Below are positions 16,761 through 25,774 of a stretch of DNA of 37,723 nt, piece by piece (within the stretch, counting starts at the first letter, position 1; each line of letters opens with the position of its first letter). The notes beneath the pieces are model-generated. The model did not search any database, had not been told where the DNA came from, and worked only from the letters and a program-made list of their open reading frames with translations. Source of the stretch: Gemmata massiliana (GTDB lineage Bacteria; Planctomycetota; Planctomycetia; Gemmatales; Gemmataceae); contig HG799466.1 of NCBI GenBank assembly GCA_000531095.1, forward strand, positions 710,414-748,136. Reading direction: 5' to 3'. Both the position numbers and the translations under genes were made by a program.

Positions 16761-17147
16761 TTAGAACTGGTCCAGCCAGAAGTGGTTCCCGCGGTAGTAC
16801 CGCATCGGGGTCCACAGTTCATAGCGCCAGCCCGGTTCCTTGAACGCGGGGTAGGCCATGTATGCAGGCGGGCGAACGTAGGGCTGGCCCTTCGCTTCCG
16901 GCCACTGCGGGCTGTTCTGCGGCCAGTAGCTGTGCGGGTAGTAGTAGTACGGGTAGTAGTACATCCGCGGCAGCGTCGGTTCCGGTCCCTGCGGGAAGTC
17001 GGTCCGCTGCTGCGGGGTGGGCATCGTGTAGAACGCGGGCGGCGGGGGCTGAACCCCGGGCTGCTGAGCTGACGCCGATTGCTCGGCACCCATCCACAGG
17101 GCCACGCCGAGCGCCGCGAAACCGAGTCGCGGGAGCCATGTGCGCAT
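16761..17147 (-). CDS. Small secreted Tyr/Pro-rich protein
   Basis: A 128-residue protein from the ATG at 17147, which has GGAGG seven bases upstream; the longer frame to 17282 is not needed. It has a signal peptide (MRTWLPRLGFAALGVALWMG, cleavage near ASAQ). The mature region is rich in Pro, Tyr, Gln and Trp, with MYYYPYYYYPHSYWPQ and PEAKGQPYVRPPAYM. It contains no cysteine and no domain that I recognise. Low-complexity aromatic proteins of this kind are common among planctomycete secreted proteins and may be associated with the envelope. It is divergent from purB across a 235-base gap. Confidence 0.65.
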   Translation of the reverse strand: MRTWLPRLGFAALGVALWMGAEQSASAQQPGVQPPPPAFYTMPTPQQRTDFPQGPEPTLPRMYYYPYYYYPHSYWPQNSPQWPEAKGQPYVRPPAYMAYPAFKEPGWRYELWTPMRYYRGNHFWLDQF

Positions 17148-17382
17148 TGATCGTCCTCCGTGAGCGCGAAATGCGACAGTCGGCCCAATTTGAGGCCGAA
17201 CGTCCTGTCGAGGGAAGCATACCCCACCCTTTTCCCCCGTGGCTCCGGACTCGCCCCACAGCGTGCGGAAATCGTACAACAAACAGCGCCCTGTGCCACT
17301 TCTGGCGGGCGTTCAACAAGCACCGAGTTGAGGTGCGGACCCCGGGCCGAATACCCATTCCGCGCGAAGAATCATTCAAGTT

Positions 17383-18879
17383 ATGACGCAACCCACCGAC
17401 GTGTACGATAACCCGCTCATCGGCCGGTACGCCTCCACCGAGATGGCCGAGCGCTGGGGACCGCTGCGGAAGTTCCGCACCTGGCGCCGGCTCTGGCTCG
17501 CGCTCGCCGAAGCGGAAGCCGAACTGGGGCTCCTCGCCGACGACGGGAAGTCCCCGCGCATCACCCCGGCGCAACTCCAGGAACTCGCGACCCACCTCGA
17601 CGACATTGATTTGAAGCGCGCCGCGGTTCACGAGAAGCGCCTGCGCCACGACGTGATGGCGCACATCCATGTGCTCGGCGACGTGGCCCCCGGGTGTAAG
17701 GAGATTGTCCACCTCGGCGCGACCTCGTGCTACGTCACCGACAACGCCGACCTCATTCTGATGCGCGAGAGCCTCAACCAGCTCTGCGCGACGCTGGCGA
17801 GCGTCATCGACGCGCTCGCGACGTTCTCGAAAACCTGGAAGGACGAGCCGACGCTCGGGTTCACGCACTTCCAGCCCGCGCAGCTCACTACCGTGGGCAA
17901 GCGCGCGACGCTGTGGCTGTTCGACTTCGTCCTCGACCTGAAGGAACTCGAGCGCCGGCGCGACGAATTGCCGTTCCGCGGCGCGAAGGGCACGACCGGC
18001 ACGCAAGCGAGTTTCCTCGCACTGTTCCGCGGCGACCACGAGAAGGTGAAGGCGCTCGACGCCCTAGTCGCGAAGAAGATGGGCTTCGAGAACGCGGGCG
18101 TCTTCCCCGTCACCGGGCAAACGTACTCGCGGAAGATCGACACGCAGATCCTCGACGCGCTCAACGGCCTCGCACAATCCGCGCACAAGTGGGGCACGGA
18201 CCTGCGGTTGCTCGCGCACCGTCAGGAAGTGGACGAACCGTTCGAGGCGGAGCAGATCGGATCGAGCGCGATGGCGTACAAGCGCAACCCGATGCGGGCC
18301 GAGCGCATGTGCAGCCTCGCGCGCTTCATCTCGGGCCTGCCCGCAATGGCCGCCAACACGGTTTCGACGCAGTGGTTCGAGCGCACGCTCGACGACAGCG
18401 CGTGCCGCCGGCTGTACGTTCCGCAAGCGTTCCTCGCGACCGACGCGGTACTCCGCATCGCGCTGAACCTGGTCACCCAGCGGACCGGCCCGGACAACCG
18501 CGGACTGATGGTCAACCGCCCGGTGATCGCGAAGAACGTGCGCGAGCACCTGCCCTACATGGTCACCGAGAACCTGATGATGGCCGCGGTACAGGCCGGC
18601 GAGGACCGTCAGGAGGTTCACGAAGTGGTGCGCCAGCACAGCCACGCGGTCACCGCCCGCGTGAAGGCCGGCGAGGGCACCACCGCGGAACTGCTGGAAA
18701 AACTCCAGCGGGAAACCGCGTTCGACAAAGTGGACTTCGCGGTGATTGCGGGTCAGGCGCCGTGCGAGTTCGTCGGGCGCTCGCCGGAGCAGGTCGAAGA
18801 GTTCCTCGCGGACCACATCGAGCCGATCCGCAAGCGCTACGCGAATGTGTTAGGAAAGACGGCCGAACTGCACGTGTGA
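17383..18879 (+). CDS. purB: Adenylosuccinate lyase
   Basis: A 498-residue lyase of the fumarase/aspartase superfamily. It cleaves fumarate from SAICAR and from adenylosuccinate in purine synthesis, in the cytoplasm as a homotetramer. Diagnostic segments are ATSCYVTDNADL (substrate-binding TS-DN), FTHFQPAQLTTVGKR with the catalytic His, GAKGTTGTQASFL, and the signature GSSAMAYKRNPMRAER with the catalytic Ser loop. Length and sequence resemble the longer, eukaryote-like PurB group (about 480 residues) more than the 430-residue bacterial type. The start at 17383 gives MTQPTDVYDNPLIGRYAS, the usual beginning of this group. No other pur gene is adjacent. Confidence 0.95.
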   Translation: MTQPTDVYDNPLIGRYASTEMAERWGPLRKFRTWRRLWLALAEAEAELGLLADDGKSPRITPAQLQELATHLDDIDLKRAAVHEKRLRHDVMAHIHVLGDVAPGCKEIVHLGATSCYVTDNADLILMRESLNQLCATLASVIDALATFSKTWKDEPTLGFTHFQPAQLTTVGKRATLWLFDFVLDLKELERRRDELPFRGAKGTTGTQASFLALFRGDHEKVKALDALVAKKMGFENAGVFPVTGQTYSRKIDTQILDALNGLAQSAHKWGTDLRLLAHRQEVDEPFEAEQIGSSAMAYKRNPMRAERMCSLARFISGLPAMAANTVSTQWFERTLDDSACRRLYVPQAFLATDAVLRIALNLVTQRTGPDNRGLMVNRPVIAKNVREHLPYMVTENLMMAAVQAGEDRQEVHEVVRQHSHAVTARVKAGEGTTAELLEKLQRETAFDKVDFAVIAGQAPCEFVGRSPEQVEEFLADHIEPIRKRYANVLGKTAELHV

Positions 18880-18941
18880 TATCGAATCGTATGAGTTGGC
18901 ACGCAACAACGGGCAAGTAACAATCCCGGGCGAGTTCACCC

Positions 18942-19613
18942 ATGCTCCCGATCCCGATCGTCTGGACGAACTACACGTTTATCACAAGCGGTCGGGTTCT
19001 GAAGCTCGTCCCGTGCGAGAACTGTTCGACCGAATACGTTTACCTTCTCGAGCGCGAGGGTGAAGGCTCTGGTACCAGCTTCTACCTGATGAATGAAGAT
19101 GGTGCACAAGCGGACGCGGTTTCGTCTGCCAAAGACGCGCTCAACCAGTACCTGGAGAACGACTTCGACCCGATCCCGTGTCCCGTCTGCGGGCACTACC
19201 AGCGACACATGCACCCGAAACTGTACGTGCCGGCCGCGTGGCTACAGGGTGCTCAACTCGCGGTTCTCGCCGCCTGTGTCGTGTGCGCGGTCATCGCTAT
19301 GTATTGCACCTTCACCTATCTGCTACGGTTCAACAGCCAACTCTTGTGGCGGATGCTCGCGGCGTGGGTTGTACTCGCGGTCTTCGGCTTCCTTGGCGCC
19401 AGACTGCGCGTGCTGGAGCGCTCCCGAGCGCAAAGGTACGATCCTAACACAGGTGACCCACAACCTCGTATAGCGGTGGGTCGGAGCCGTGCCTCTACGC
19501 GGGCCGAATTCGAGGCGCGACAGCGGGAACGTACAGGAGGCCGGGCATTGCCGTGGGTCATCCACAACCCGGGCCGGGCAGACACCGCGGGAGCGGAGCC
19601 GGCTGCGGAATGA
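18942..19613 (+). CDS. Zinc-ribbon membrane protein
   Basis: A 223-residue protein. The N-terminal cytoplasmic part has two CxxC knuckles (C25/C28 in PCENCSTEY and C80/C83 in PCPVCGHYQ) that should form one zinc ribbon. Two membrane helices follow (about 104-128, LAVLAACVVCAVIAMYC, and 134-154, LLWRMLAAWVVLAVFGF), and then a basic, Arg-rich tail of about 70 residues. Proteins with a split CxxC ribbon and two helices are recurrent in planctomycetes and have no assigned function. The ATG at 18942 follows purB by 62 bases on the same strand, so co-transcription is possible. Confidence 0.7.
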   Translation: MLPIPIVWTNYTFITSGRVLKLVPCENCSTEYVYLLEREGEGSGTSFYLMNEDGAQADAVSSAKDALNQYLENDFDPIPCPVCGHYQRHMHPKLYVPAAWLQGAQLAVLAACVVCAVIAMYCTFTYLLRFNSQLLWRMLAAWVVLAVFGFLGARLRVLERSRAQRYDPNTGDPQPRIAVGRSRASTRAEFEARQRERTGGRALPWVIHNPGRADTAGAEPAAE

Positions 19614-19638
19614 CACTCAACCAAAGGGTGAGCCGGTG

Positions 19639-19923
19639 TCACGAGCGTTTGAGCACATCGTTTTGCGTTCCGAGTGGCTCCGGCTCCAAGACCGGAGTGA
19701 CGATTCGGTGCAAAACGATGTAAACGCCCACGGCCGTCAAAAGCACTACGGCGGGAATGACGGCGCCTCCCACGAGGACCAACAAAACCGCACCGACCGT
19801 GCAACCAAGAACAGCCCGCTTCGAGAGGTCCGAAGCGGTTAGTGACTGCCAGTGGCGGGCGGCTAACCGGCCGACCAGCGCCAAAAAAATGAGCCAGTAC
19901 GGGATTTCTCGTATCCACTCCAT
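19639..19923 (-). CDS. Small membrane protein downstream of the helicase
   Basis: A 94-residue protein with an N-terminal hydrophobic stretch (IPYWLIFLALVGRLAA) and a long hydrophobic segment (AVLGCTVGAVLLVLVGGAV then IPAVVLLTAVGVYIVL), giving two or three membrane helices. It begins 11 bases after the stop of the DEAD-box helicase on the same strand, which suggests an operon. No family is recognised. Confidence 0.5.
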   Translation of the reverse strand: MEWIREIPYWLIFLALVGRLAARHWQSLTASDLSKRAVLGCTVGAVLLVLVGGAVIPAVVLLTAVGVYIVLHRIVTPVLEPEPLGTQNDVLKRS

Positions 19924-19934
19924 TTGTGCCCCGA

Positions 19935-21497
19935 TCAGAGGCGCTGACTGTACCGCTTACCGCGCCGACCGAAGACCGTCTTCTTCGCGGCTTCGTCCGA
20001 AGCACCTGCCCCCTCTTCCGGCGCTGGCGGCGGCGGGGCGTCGTCTTCACCCCAACCGTCGTCTTCGCCCTCGGGCTTTACGGGCTTCACGGAGTCCAAC
20101 CCGGTGAAGATCACCTTCACGTCTCGGGCCGGCCCCTTCGCCCGCGGCGCGGCGGACTCGAAGCCCTCGATCTGGTCCGCCTCGATGAGCCGGTTAATCA
20201 TCATCTCGATGTTGGTAAGCTGCTCGCCCTGCTCCGGCAGCGCGAACGAGATCGCGATACCGTCCTTACCGATGCGCCCCGTGCGCCCGATCCGGTGGAC
20301 GTAGTTCTCGATGTCCATCGGCAGGTCGTAGTTGATGACGTGTGACAGGTTCGAGACGTCGATCCCGCGGCTCATCACGTCGGTCGCGATCAGGTACTTG
20401 ATCTCGCCCGTGCGGAACGCGGCCATGATCTTTTCGCGCTGCGATTGCGGGAGGTCGCCGTGGATCACCGCGGCCTTCGGCACCGCGCGCTTGAGGTCGC
20501 GGTACAGGTTGTCGGCCCAGCGCTTGCGTTCCACGAAGATGAGGCACTGGCGCGGCTTCTCGCGCTCGATGACGCGCTTCAGCAGCTCGAACTTCCGGTC
20601 CGCGTCCACCGTGAAGTAGCTCTGGCGGATCTTGTCCACCGTCGGCGTGTTCGGCGTCATGTGCAGGTGGACCGGGTCTTTCATGTACCGGTTCACGAGG
20701 CGCTTGATCGAATCGGGCACGGTCGCCGACATGAGCAGCGTCTGGCGCTCGGTCGGGCACCGCTTCAGGATGCGCTCGATGTCGTCGCGGAACCCGATGT
20801 CGAGCATCCGGTCCGCTTCGTCGAGCACCGCGTAGCGCACCTGCGTGAGCGACATCGAGCCGCGTTGCAGGTGGTCGAGCATCCGCCCCGGCGTTCCGAC
20901 CACCAGGTCGCACCCGCGGGCCAGTCCCGTCAACTGCCGCTGCATCCCGGTGCCGCCGTAGACCGGCACGCACCGGAACTGGCTGCTCGGGGCGAGCTTC
21001 TCGGCCTCGTTCGCGATCTGGAGCGCCAGTTCGCGCGTCGGCGTCATCACGACACCGATCGGCCCCTTGAGTTTGTGCGGGCGCCAGCGGTTGAGGAACG
21101 GGATCAAGAACGCGGCCGTCTTACCAGTCCCCGTTTGCGCCTGCCCGATGACGTCTTTGCCGCGCAGGGCGGGCGGAATCACCGCTTCCTGAATCGGCGT
21201 CGGGTGCTTGTACCCGGCCGCGTTGATGGCGTCCATGAGCGGGCGCATCAGTTTCAGGTCCGCGAAAACCATCGCGGGGTCGGTTTCCGGCGGCGGGGCG
21301 GATTCGTGATCGGGGTCGCTTGCGGGATCGGATTCGGCTTCGTCCGTTTCGTCGTCGAAATCATCGTCCGCGGTCGCGGTTTCATCGAGTGGAGGGGCGT
21401 CAACCGGCTCGTCAGAAGTCGGCTCTTCGTCGGGGACGTGAGTTTGTTCGGATTCGGGAACGGTCCAATCGTCCCCGTCAGTTGGGGGAATCAACAC
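19935..21497 (-). CDS. DEAD-box ATP-dependent RNA helicase (RhlE-like)
   Basis: A 520-residue RNA helicase that would unwind short RNA duplexes, for example in ribosome assembly or RNA decay. All superfamily 2 motifs are present: Q motif TPIQ, I AQTGTGKT, Ia PTRELALQ, Ib TPGR, II DEAD, III SAT, IV IFVERK, V TDVMSRGID and VI HRIGRTGR. An acidic N-terminal extension of about 75 residues (rich in Asp, Glu and Pro) precedes the core, and a tail ends in GRRGKRYSQRL. I prefer the GTG at 21497, which has GGAG close upstream, over the GTG at 21557. It may be co-transcribed with the small membrane protein after it. Confidence 0.92.
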   Translation of the reverse strand: MLIPPTDGDDWTVPESEQTHVPDEEPTSDEPVDAPPLDETATADDDFDDETDEAESDPASDPDHESAPPPETDPAMVFADLKLMRPLMDAINAAGYKHPTPIQEAVIPPALRGKDVIGQAQTGTGKTAAFLIPFLNRWRPHKLKGPIGVVMTPTRELALQIANEAEKLAPSSQFRCVPVYGGTGMQRQLTGLARGCDLVVGTPGRMLDHLQRGSMSLTQVRYAVLDEADRMLDIGFRDDIERILKRCPTERQTLLMSATVPDSIKRLVNRYMKDPVHLHMTPNTPTVDKIRQSYFTVDADRKFELLKRVIEREKPRQCLIFVERKRWADNLYRDLKRAVPKAAVIHGDLPQSQREKIMAAFRTGEIKYLIATDVMSRGIDVSNLSHVINYDLPMDIENYVHRIGRTGRIGKDGIAISFALPEQGEQLTNIEMMINRLIEADQIEGFESAAPRAKGPARDVKVIFTGLDSVKPVKPEGEDDGWGEDDAPPPPAPEEGAGASDEAAKKTVFGRRGKRYSQRL

Positions 21498-21613
21498 ATG
21501 CTCCGTCAGTAAGCGTGTTCGTGCAGCACCACAGGTGCGGTGAGAAACGAGTCTCACTGGTCATGTTAAGCTGGCGCGTGCGAAAGTGTCTACTCAACTT
21601 ACGGAATGACCGG

Positions 21614-21653
21614 AAAAAGCAGAACGTCCGACCGCATTTGTGGCCAGACGTTC
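21614..21653 (-). terminator. Intrinsic terminator of the ECF sigma/anti-sigma-like operon
   Basis: Read on the minus strand, 12-base arms (21653-21642 and 21633-21622) pair with two mismatches around an eight-base loop. They are followed by GC and a run of five T (21618-21614). It lies 22 bases after the stop at 21675. Confidence 0.65.
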
Positions 21654-21674
21654 GTTTTGTGCTCGAGCGGCGAT

Positions 21675-22133
21675 TCAGTTGCCGTCTTTGAGATCGATCT
21701 TGATGCCGCCGTCGTTGCCTTTAGCTTTGTCTTCACCCATCTTCTTGAGCGGCAAGTGTTTATCGCCGTCGGCACTGCCGCCGGAGAGCATCCCGGGACC
21801 GCTGATGGCCGGCGTGGGGCAGCCAGCGGGTCGAGTTCCCGGCTCGTAACCGTTAGTCAGCAACCACCCGGTACCGAGCAGCAGCGCAACGGACGCAGCC
21901 AGGGTGAATCGGGCGCGAGCGGTGTTGTCCCGGAATTTCGCCGGAGCGTTCCGCGGCGATTCGGTGGTTCGCGTCGCGACCAGTTCGGACAGCTCGACCG
22001 TCGCGTGGGCCACGGGCACCGGGGCCTTCGGCCAGGGCTGCTTGAGCTGGGACTTGAAGAAGTCCGAGAGCAGTTGGTCGAGTTCACCCGCACTGCTCTT
22101 ATCGCGTTTTGGAGAGGTAGTGTTCGTGTTCAT
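21675..22133 (-). CDS. Single-pass membrane protein, candidate anti-sigma partner
   Basis: A 152-residue protein whose ATG overlaps the stop of the ECF sigma gene by four bases (ATGA), so the two are translationally coupled. The N-terminal cytoplasmic part (about 1-75, with GELDQLLSDFFKSQLKQPWP) precedes one membrane helix (ARFTLAASVALLLGTGWLL), and a short Gly/Lys-rich part lies outside. Position and topology fit an anti-sigma factor or membrane partner of the sigma factor. I see no HXXXCXXC zinc anti-sigma motif, so the assignment rests on context. A good terminator follows. Confidence 0.65.
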   Translation of the reverse strand: MNTNTTSPKRDKSSAGELDQLLSDFFKSQLKQPWPKAPVPVAHATVELSELVATRTTESPRNAPAKFRDNTARARFTLAASVALLLGTGWLLTNGYEPGTRPAGCPTPAISGPGMLSGGSADGDKHLPLKKMGEDKAKGNDGGIKIDLKDGN

Positions 22134-22720
22134 GTGTTCGTTTCACTCGCGGTTTCACCGGGAGTGAAGTCTCCGTGAATCGAGAGTCGTTCGGCGAGCC
22201 GCTGGCGAGCGCGGCTCAGCCTCATGTGGACCGCCGTGACAGCCACATCGAGCTGCTCGGCAATCGTGTTCGCGTCGTAATCCAGGGCGTATCGGAGCGT
22301 GAGTATTTCTCGGTCCGCGGGCGCCATCTCGTCCAGTACCGCGCGCAATTGGGCGAACTGTTCCTGGCGCTCCAGCTCATCAACCGGCAGCGGTTGCGAG
22401 GACCGCACACCGTTTAGTAGTTCCGGGGGCTGCGTTCCGTTCCGCCGAAACGCGCTTTTCGCGTAATCTTCTGCCAAATTACGCGCGACCCGCAAGAGCC
22501 AGGCGCGCGGGTTTTGTATGTCCTCGCCACCGGCTTCCCACTGCTTCCAGAGCCGCAGGAACGCCTCTTGCGTGATGTCCATCGCGAGGTCGGAATCCAT
22601 CCACCGGGCGTAAGCGAGCGCCCAGACTTCACGGCTGTGTTGCTGGTAAAGCGCCTCAAACTCCGCCCGCCTGGTGGAGTCACCGGGCACGGCCGGGGGA
22701 TTCGCTTCGCCTTTCGGCAT
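22130..22720 (-). CDS. ECF-type RNA polymerase sigma factor
   Basis: A 196-residue ECF sigma factor. Region 2 is EFEALYQQHSREVWALAYAR with MDITQEAFLRLWKQW and PRAWLLRVARNLAEDY. Region 4 is LDEMAPADREILTLRYALDY with ANTIAEQLDVAVTAVHMRLS, a canonical helix-turn-helix. The ATG at 22720 is chosen; a GTG two codons upstream is possible. It belongs to a different ECF group from the factor at 1748 and has a membrane partner rather than a kinase. The 4-base overlap with the next gene and the terminator at 21614-21653 define a two-gene operon. Confidence 0.88.
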   Translation of the reverse strand: MPKGEANPPAVPGDSTRRAEFEALYQQHSREVWALAYARWMDSDLAMDITQEAFLRLWKQWEAGGEDIQNPRAWLLRVARNLAEDYAKSAFRRNGTQPPELLNGVRSSQPLPVDELERQEQFAQLRAVLDEMAPADREILTLRYALDYDANTIAEQLDVAVTAVHMRLSRARQRLAERLSIHGDFTPGETASETNT

Positions 22721-22793
22721 CGTCACATATCAGCCGCAGGAATTCGCATTCAGCGGTCGTCCGTCACCATTAAGACGACACCCTGCCGGCATT

Positions 22794-23927
22794 CTAACTC
22801 GTTAACACGAGATTGTCGCGATGGACCAATTCCGGGTAGGGAACGCTCCCCAGCACCGCCGTAATGCGTTCCGTGTGAAGTCCGCGAATGCGCTGAGCGG
22901 CGGTGGAGGAATAATTGCTCAGCCCGCGCGCCACTTCGACCCCGTTCGGATCGCAAATCGATACGACATCACCTTTTCCGAACTCTCCTTCGACCGCCGT
23001 GACGCCGATCGGCAACAGACTCCGCCCATCGAGCACAGCTTGCCGCGCCCCCGCGTCCAGACGGAAGACCCCCTTCGGCCGCACGGTCAATCCGAACCAC
23101 CGTTTCCGGGACGAAACCCCTTCCCCGTGCGGGAGAAACAGCGTTCCGACCGGCTCCGCCGCGAACACGCGATCCAAAATGCCGTCGAGCGAACCGTTCG
23201 CCATGATGACGGCTTCACCTGCAACCGTGACCAGTCGCGCCGCCTTCAGTTTGCTCTCCATTCCCCCCGTACCAAGGGCACTTTTCGTCTCGGCCGCTAA
23301 TCCCGTCACGGATTGATCGATGTTCGGCACGGTGGCCACGAGTTTGGCGTCCGGGTTCGATCGGGGATCGTCCGAATACAGCCCGTCCACGTTTGTTAAG
23401 AGCACGAGAAGCGGAGCACGCAGAAGGTTCGTGACCATTGCGGCGAGGTGGTCGTTGTCGCCGAACTTGATCTCCGCGACCGAAACCGTGTCGTTCTCGT
23501 TGATGATCGGCAGCGCCCCGTACTCGAACAGCGTGCCGATCGTATTCCGGGCGTTCAGGTACCGGGCGCGGTTCTCGAAGTCGCTCGCCGTCAGCAGGAT
23601 CTGGGCGGTGTGAATCCCGTATTTGGTGAGACTCTCCTGATAAAGCTGCATCAGCGCGGACTGCCCGACCGCGGCGCACGCCTGCAGGTGCGAAAGGTCC
23701 GTGGGCCGCTTCCCCAGCGCCAGTTTCCCGACCCCGGCACCAATGGCCCCGGAAGTCACGAGCACGACCCGGCGGCCACTCGACCGGATGCGGTGGAGTT
23801 GGTCCGCGAGCGACTGAATGCGGTGCCGGTCCAGGTGCCCGGTCGGGTCGGCCAACACGTTCGTGCCGACCTTGATGACGACCGTCGTGGCCGCGGAAAC
23901 GACTTCCTGACGAACCGAATCGACCAT
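22794..23927 (-). CDS. proB: Glutamate 5-kinase
   Basis: A 377-residue enzyme that phosphorylates glutamate with ATP in the first step of proline synthesis, in the cytoplasm. The amino-acid-kinase domain (about 10-265) shows VVIKVGTNVLADP, RVVLVTSGAIGAGVGKL, LPIINENDTVSVAEIKFGDN and GTGGMESKLKAARL. A C-terminal PUA domain (VRPKGVFRLDAGARQAVL to RGLSNYSSTAAQRI) matches the usual ProB layout of about 370 residues. The ATG at 23927 (MVDSVRQEVVSAATTVV) is preferred over the longer frame to 24044, which would run into the 134-bp repeat. proA is not adjacent. The PUA domain is involved in proline feedback in known ProB enzymes. Confidence 0.93.
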   Translation of the reverse strand: MVDSVRQEVVSAATTVVIKVGTNVLADPTGHLDRHRIQSLADQLHRIRSSGRRVVLVTSGAIGAGVGKLALGKRPTDLSHLQACAAVGQSALMQLYQESLTKYGIHTAQILLTASDFENRARYLNARNTIGTLFEYGALPIINENDTVSVAEIKFGDNDHLAAMVTNLLRAPLLVLLTNVDGLYSDDPRSNPDAKLVATVPNIDQSVTGLAAETKSALGTGGMESKLKAARLVTVAGEAVIMANGSLDGILDRVFAAEPVGTLFLPHGEGVSSRKRWFGLTVRPKGVFRLDAGARQAVLDGRSLLPIGVTAVEGEFGKGDVVSICDPNGVEVARGLSNYSSTAAQRIRGLHTERITAVLGSVPYPELVHRDNLVLTS

Positions 23928-24018
23928 TACCGCCCCGCGCTGCGACTGACTGAATGAGGTTGTGGTCTTGGTAACCGCAACCGCGGAACCAGACAACGGG
24001 AATCCTTTGGGGGCCGGT

Positions 24019-24152
24019 CCGTTGAGTACTCGCGGTTGCGTCACTCCACCCGCTCGTTAACACGCGCGGTTCGCCAAGAGGCTCAGGCGAACCGCGCGTG
24101 TTAACGAGCGGGTGGGTGGTAATACCGGCCCACTTCCACACATTAAACAGCC
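24019..24152. repeat. 134-bp dispersed hairpin repeat, copy 2
   Basis: This is the second copy of the element at 10257-10390, same orientation, with six differences in 134 bases. Here the inverted arms (24046-24075 and 24086-24115) are perfectly complementary over 30 bases with a 10-base loop. It lies just upstream of proB. The following stretch 24153-24412 has no gene and should contain the promoter of the sensor operon. Confidence 0.85.
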
Positions 24153-24412
24153 CTGCTCCGGGCACACCCGTCTCCCCGCACCCGTCCCTCACACACTTTT
24201 CTTTGTGCGGAATCGCAATTTTCTCGTCCCGCCGGCAAGGGACAGTTTGGGTTCGTGCCCAAACGCAATGCTGGGGTCGCAAAGCAGAAGAGTTTTGCGG
24301 GGAGGCGAAAAAAAGCCCGTCACGAACCCGCCACCCGGACTAGAGTCCAGGTGAGAACGCGCCAACGCTCTCCCTCTGATCAGATTCTCCAAAACGAACC
24401 CCGAAGGAAACC

Positions 24413-25774
24413 ATGAATCGGGAGTCCCGAGAACGGACCGGGGGCACTCGGCTCCGCGCGCTCCTGATCGCGGGCGCTCTCGCGCTGAGCGCCGGGGCGC
24501 TCGCGTGGCTCGTGTTCGTTGGGGCCGAATGGCCGGGCGCCGCGTCCGCCGATGCGGGCCAAAACGCGCCAGGAAGTCCCGCGCGCGCCGGTCCGCGGGT
24601 TCCCGCGGGCGACGACGAAATCGAATTGGGCATGTCCGCCCCGTTTTCGGGTCCGAGCCGCGGACTGGGCATCGACCTGTACCGGGGATCGAAAGCGTAC
24701 TTCGATCACATTAACGCGCGCGGCGGGGTCCACGGCCGCAAGGTGGTCATTCGGGCTTACGACGACGGGTACAACCCGGGACCGGCCATCGACAACACGG
24801 TCCGCCTGATCGAGGAGGACGACGTGTTCCTCCTGTTTAACTACGTCGGCACCCCCACCACGACGCGCTGCTTACCGCTCCTGAAGCGCGACCGCGACCG
24901 GTCCGTTTTCCTGTTCTGCCCGTTCACGGGCGCGCAACCCCAGCGCCAGGCCCCTTACGGCGAGTTCGTGTTCAACCTGCGGGCGTCGTACTACCAGGAA
25001 ACCGCGGGGCTGGTGGACCACTTCGTCCGGGTCGGGCGCACGCGGATCGCGGTCTTCTACCAGATCGACGCCTACGGGCGCAACGGGTGGGAGGGCGTTC
25101 GGACCGCGCTGGGTCGGCACGGGCTGAAAATGACCGGGGAAGCGACCTACCGGCGCGGCACGACCTTCGACGCGAGCCTCAAGCAGCAAGTCGAGATCCT
25201 GCGCGCGGGCGCCCCGGACGCGGTCATCTGCGTCGGCTCCTACGCGGCGTGTGCGGCGTTCGCTCGCGACGCCCGCGACACCGGCTGGGACGTGCCCGTC
25301 GCCAACCTCTCGTTCGTCGGGAGCGAGAGCCTGCTCGCGCTGCTCCGGGAAGCGGGGCGCGCGAACGGAACGGACTACACCCGCGGGCTAATTAACTCCC
25401 AGGTGGTGCCGAGCTACGACGACACCTCCTTGCCCGCGGTCCGCGAGTACCGCGATCTGATGGAGCGCTACGACCCGCGCGTCCCGGCCCACCTGCTGAC
25501 GGACGATTACCAGCCGGTCCCGCACAGCTTCGTGAGCCTCGAAGGGTTCCTGAACGCCAAACTCCTCGTGGCCGTGCTGGAGAAAATGGGCGCGCCGTTC
25601 GAGCGCTGGCGCGTCCGGAAGGCGGCCGAATCGGTCCGCGACCTCGACCTCGGCATCCGCGTCCCGGTCTCGTTCGGCCCCGACCGCCACCAGGCGACCG
25701 AGCGCGTCTACTACACGGTGGTGCGGAACGGGAAGTTCGAGCCGATGACCGACTGGGAGGGCTGGCGCAAATGA
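24413..25774 (+). CDS. Periplasmic ligand-binding protein (Peripla_BP_6 type), likely sensor subunit
   Basis: A 453-residue protein resembling branched-chain amino-acid/urea-type binding proteins. The N terminus has a hydrophobic stretch (LLIAGALALSAGALAWLVFVG) that may be uncleaved, keeping the protein anchored. The mature part shows EIELGMSAPFSGPSRGLGID, DHINARGGVHGRKVV, LFNYVGTPTT and ELVD/VGRTRIAVFYQIDAYG-like strands of the two-lobed fold. No ABC permease or ATPase gene is near. Its stop overlaps the start of the hybrid histidine kinase gene by four bases (ATGA). I therefore infer that it binds a small molecule outside the membrane and passes the signal to the kinase, in the manner of LuxP/LuxQ. 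The ligand is unknown. Confidence 0.82.
   Translation: MNRESRERTGGTRLRALLIAGALALSAGALAWLVFVGAEWPGAASADAGQNAPGSPARAGPRVPAGDDEIELGMSAPFSGPSRGLGIDLYRGSKAYFDHINARGGVHGRKVVIRAYDDGYNPGPAIDNTVRLIEEDDVFLLFNYVGTPTTTRCLPLLKRDRDRSVFLFCPFTGAQPQRQAPYGEFVFNLRASYYQETAGLVDHFVRVGRTRIAVFYQIDAYGRNGWEGVRTALGRHGLKMTGEATYRRGTTFDASLKQQVEILRAGAPDAVICVGSYAACAAFARDARDTGWDVPVANLSFVGSESLLALLREAGRANGTDYTRGLINSQVVPSYDDTSLPAVREYRDLMERYDPRVPAHLLTDDYQPVPHSFVSLEGFLNAKLLVAVLEKMGAPFERWRVRKAAESVRDLDLGIRVPVSFGPDRHQATERVYYTVVRNGKFEPMTDWEGWRK

Noticed and set aside
17727..18920. 397-codon plus-strand frame overlapping purB
   Set aside because: Out-of-frame reading of purB, extremely Arg-rich, with no independent start signal.
20445..21512. 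Long plus-strand frame opposite the DEAD-box helicase
   Set aside because: Antisense shadow; the minus strand carries every helicase motif in order.
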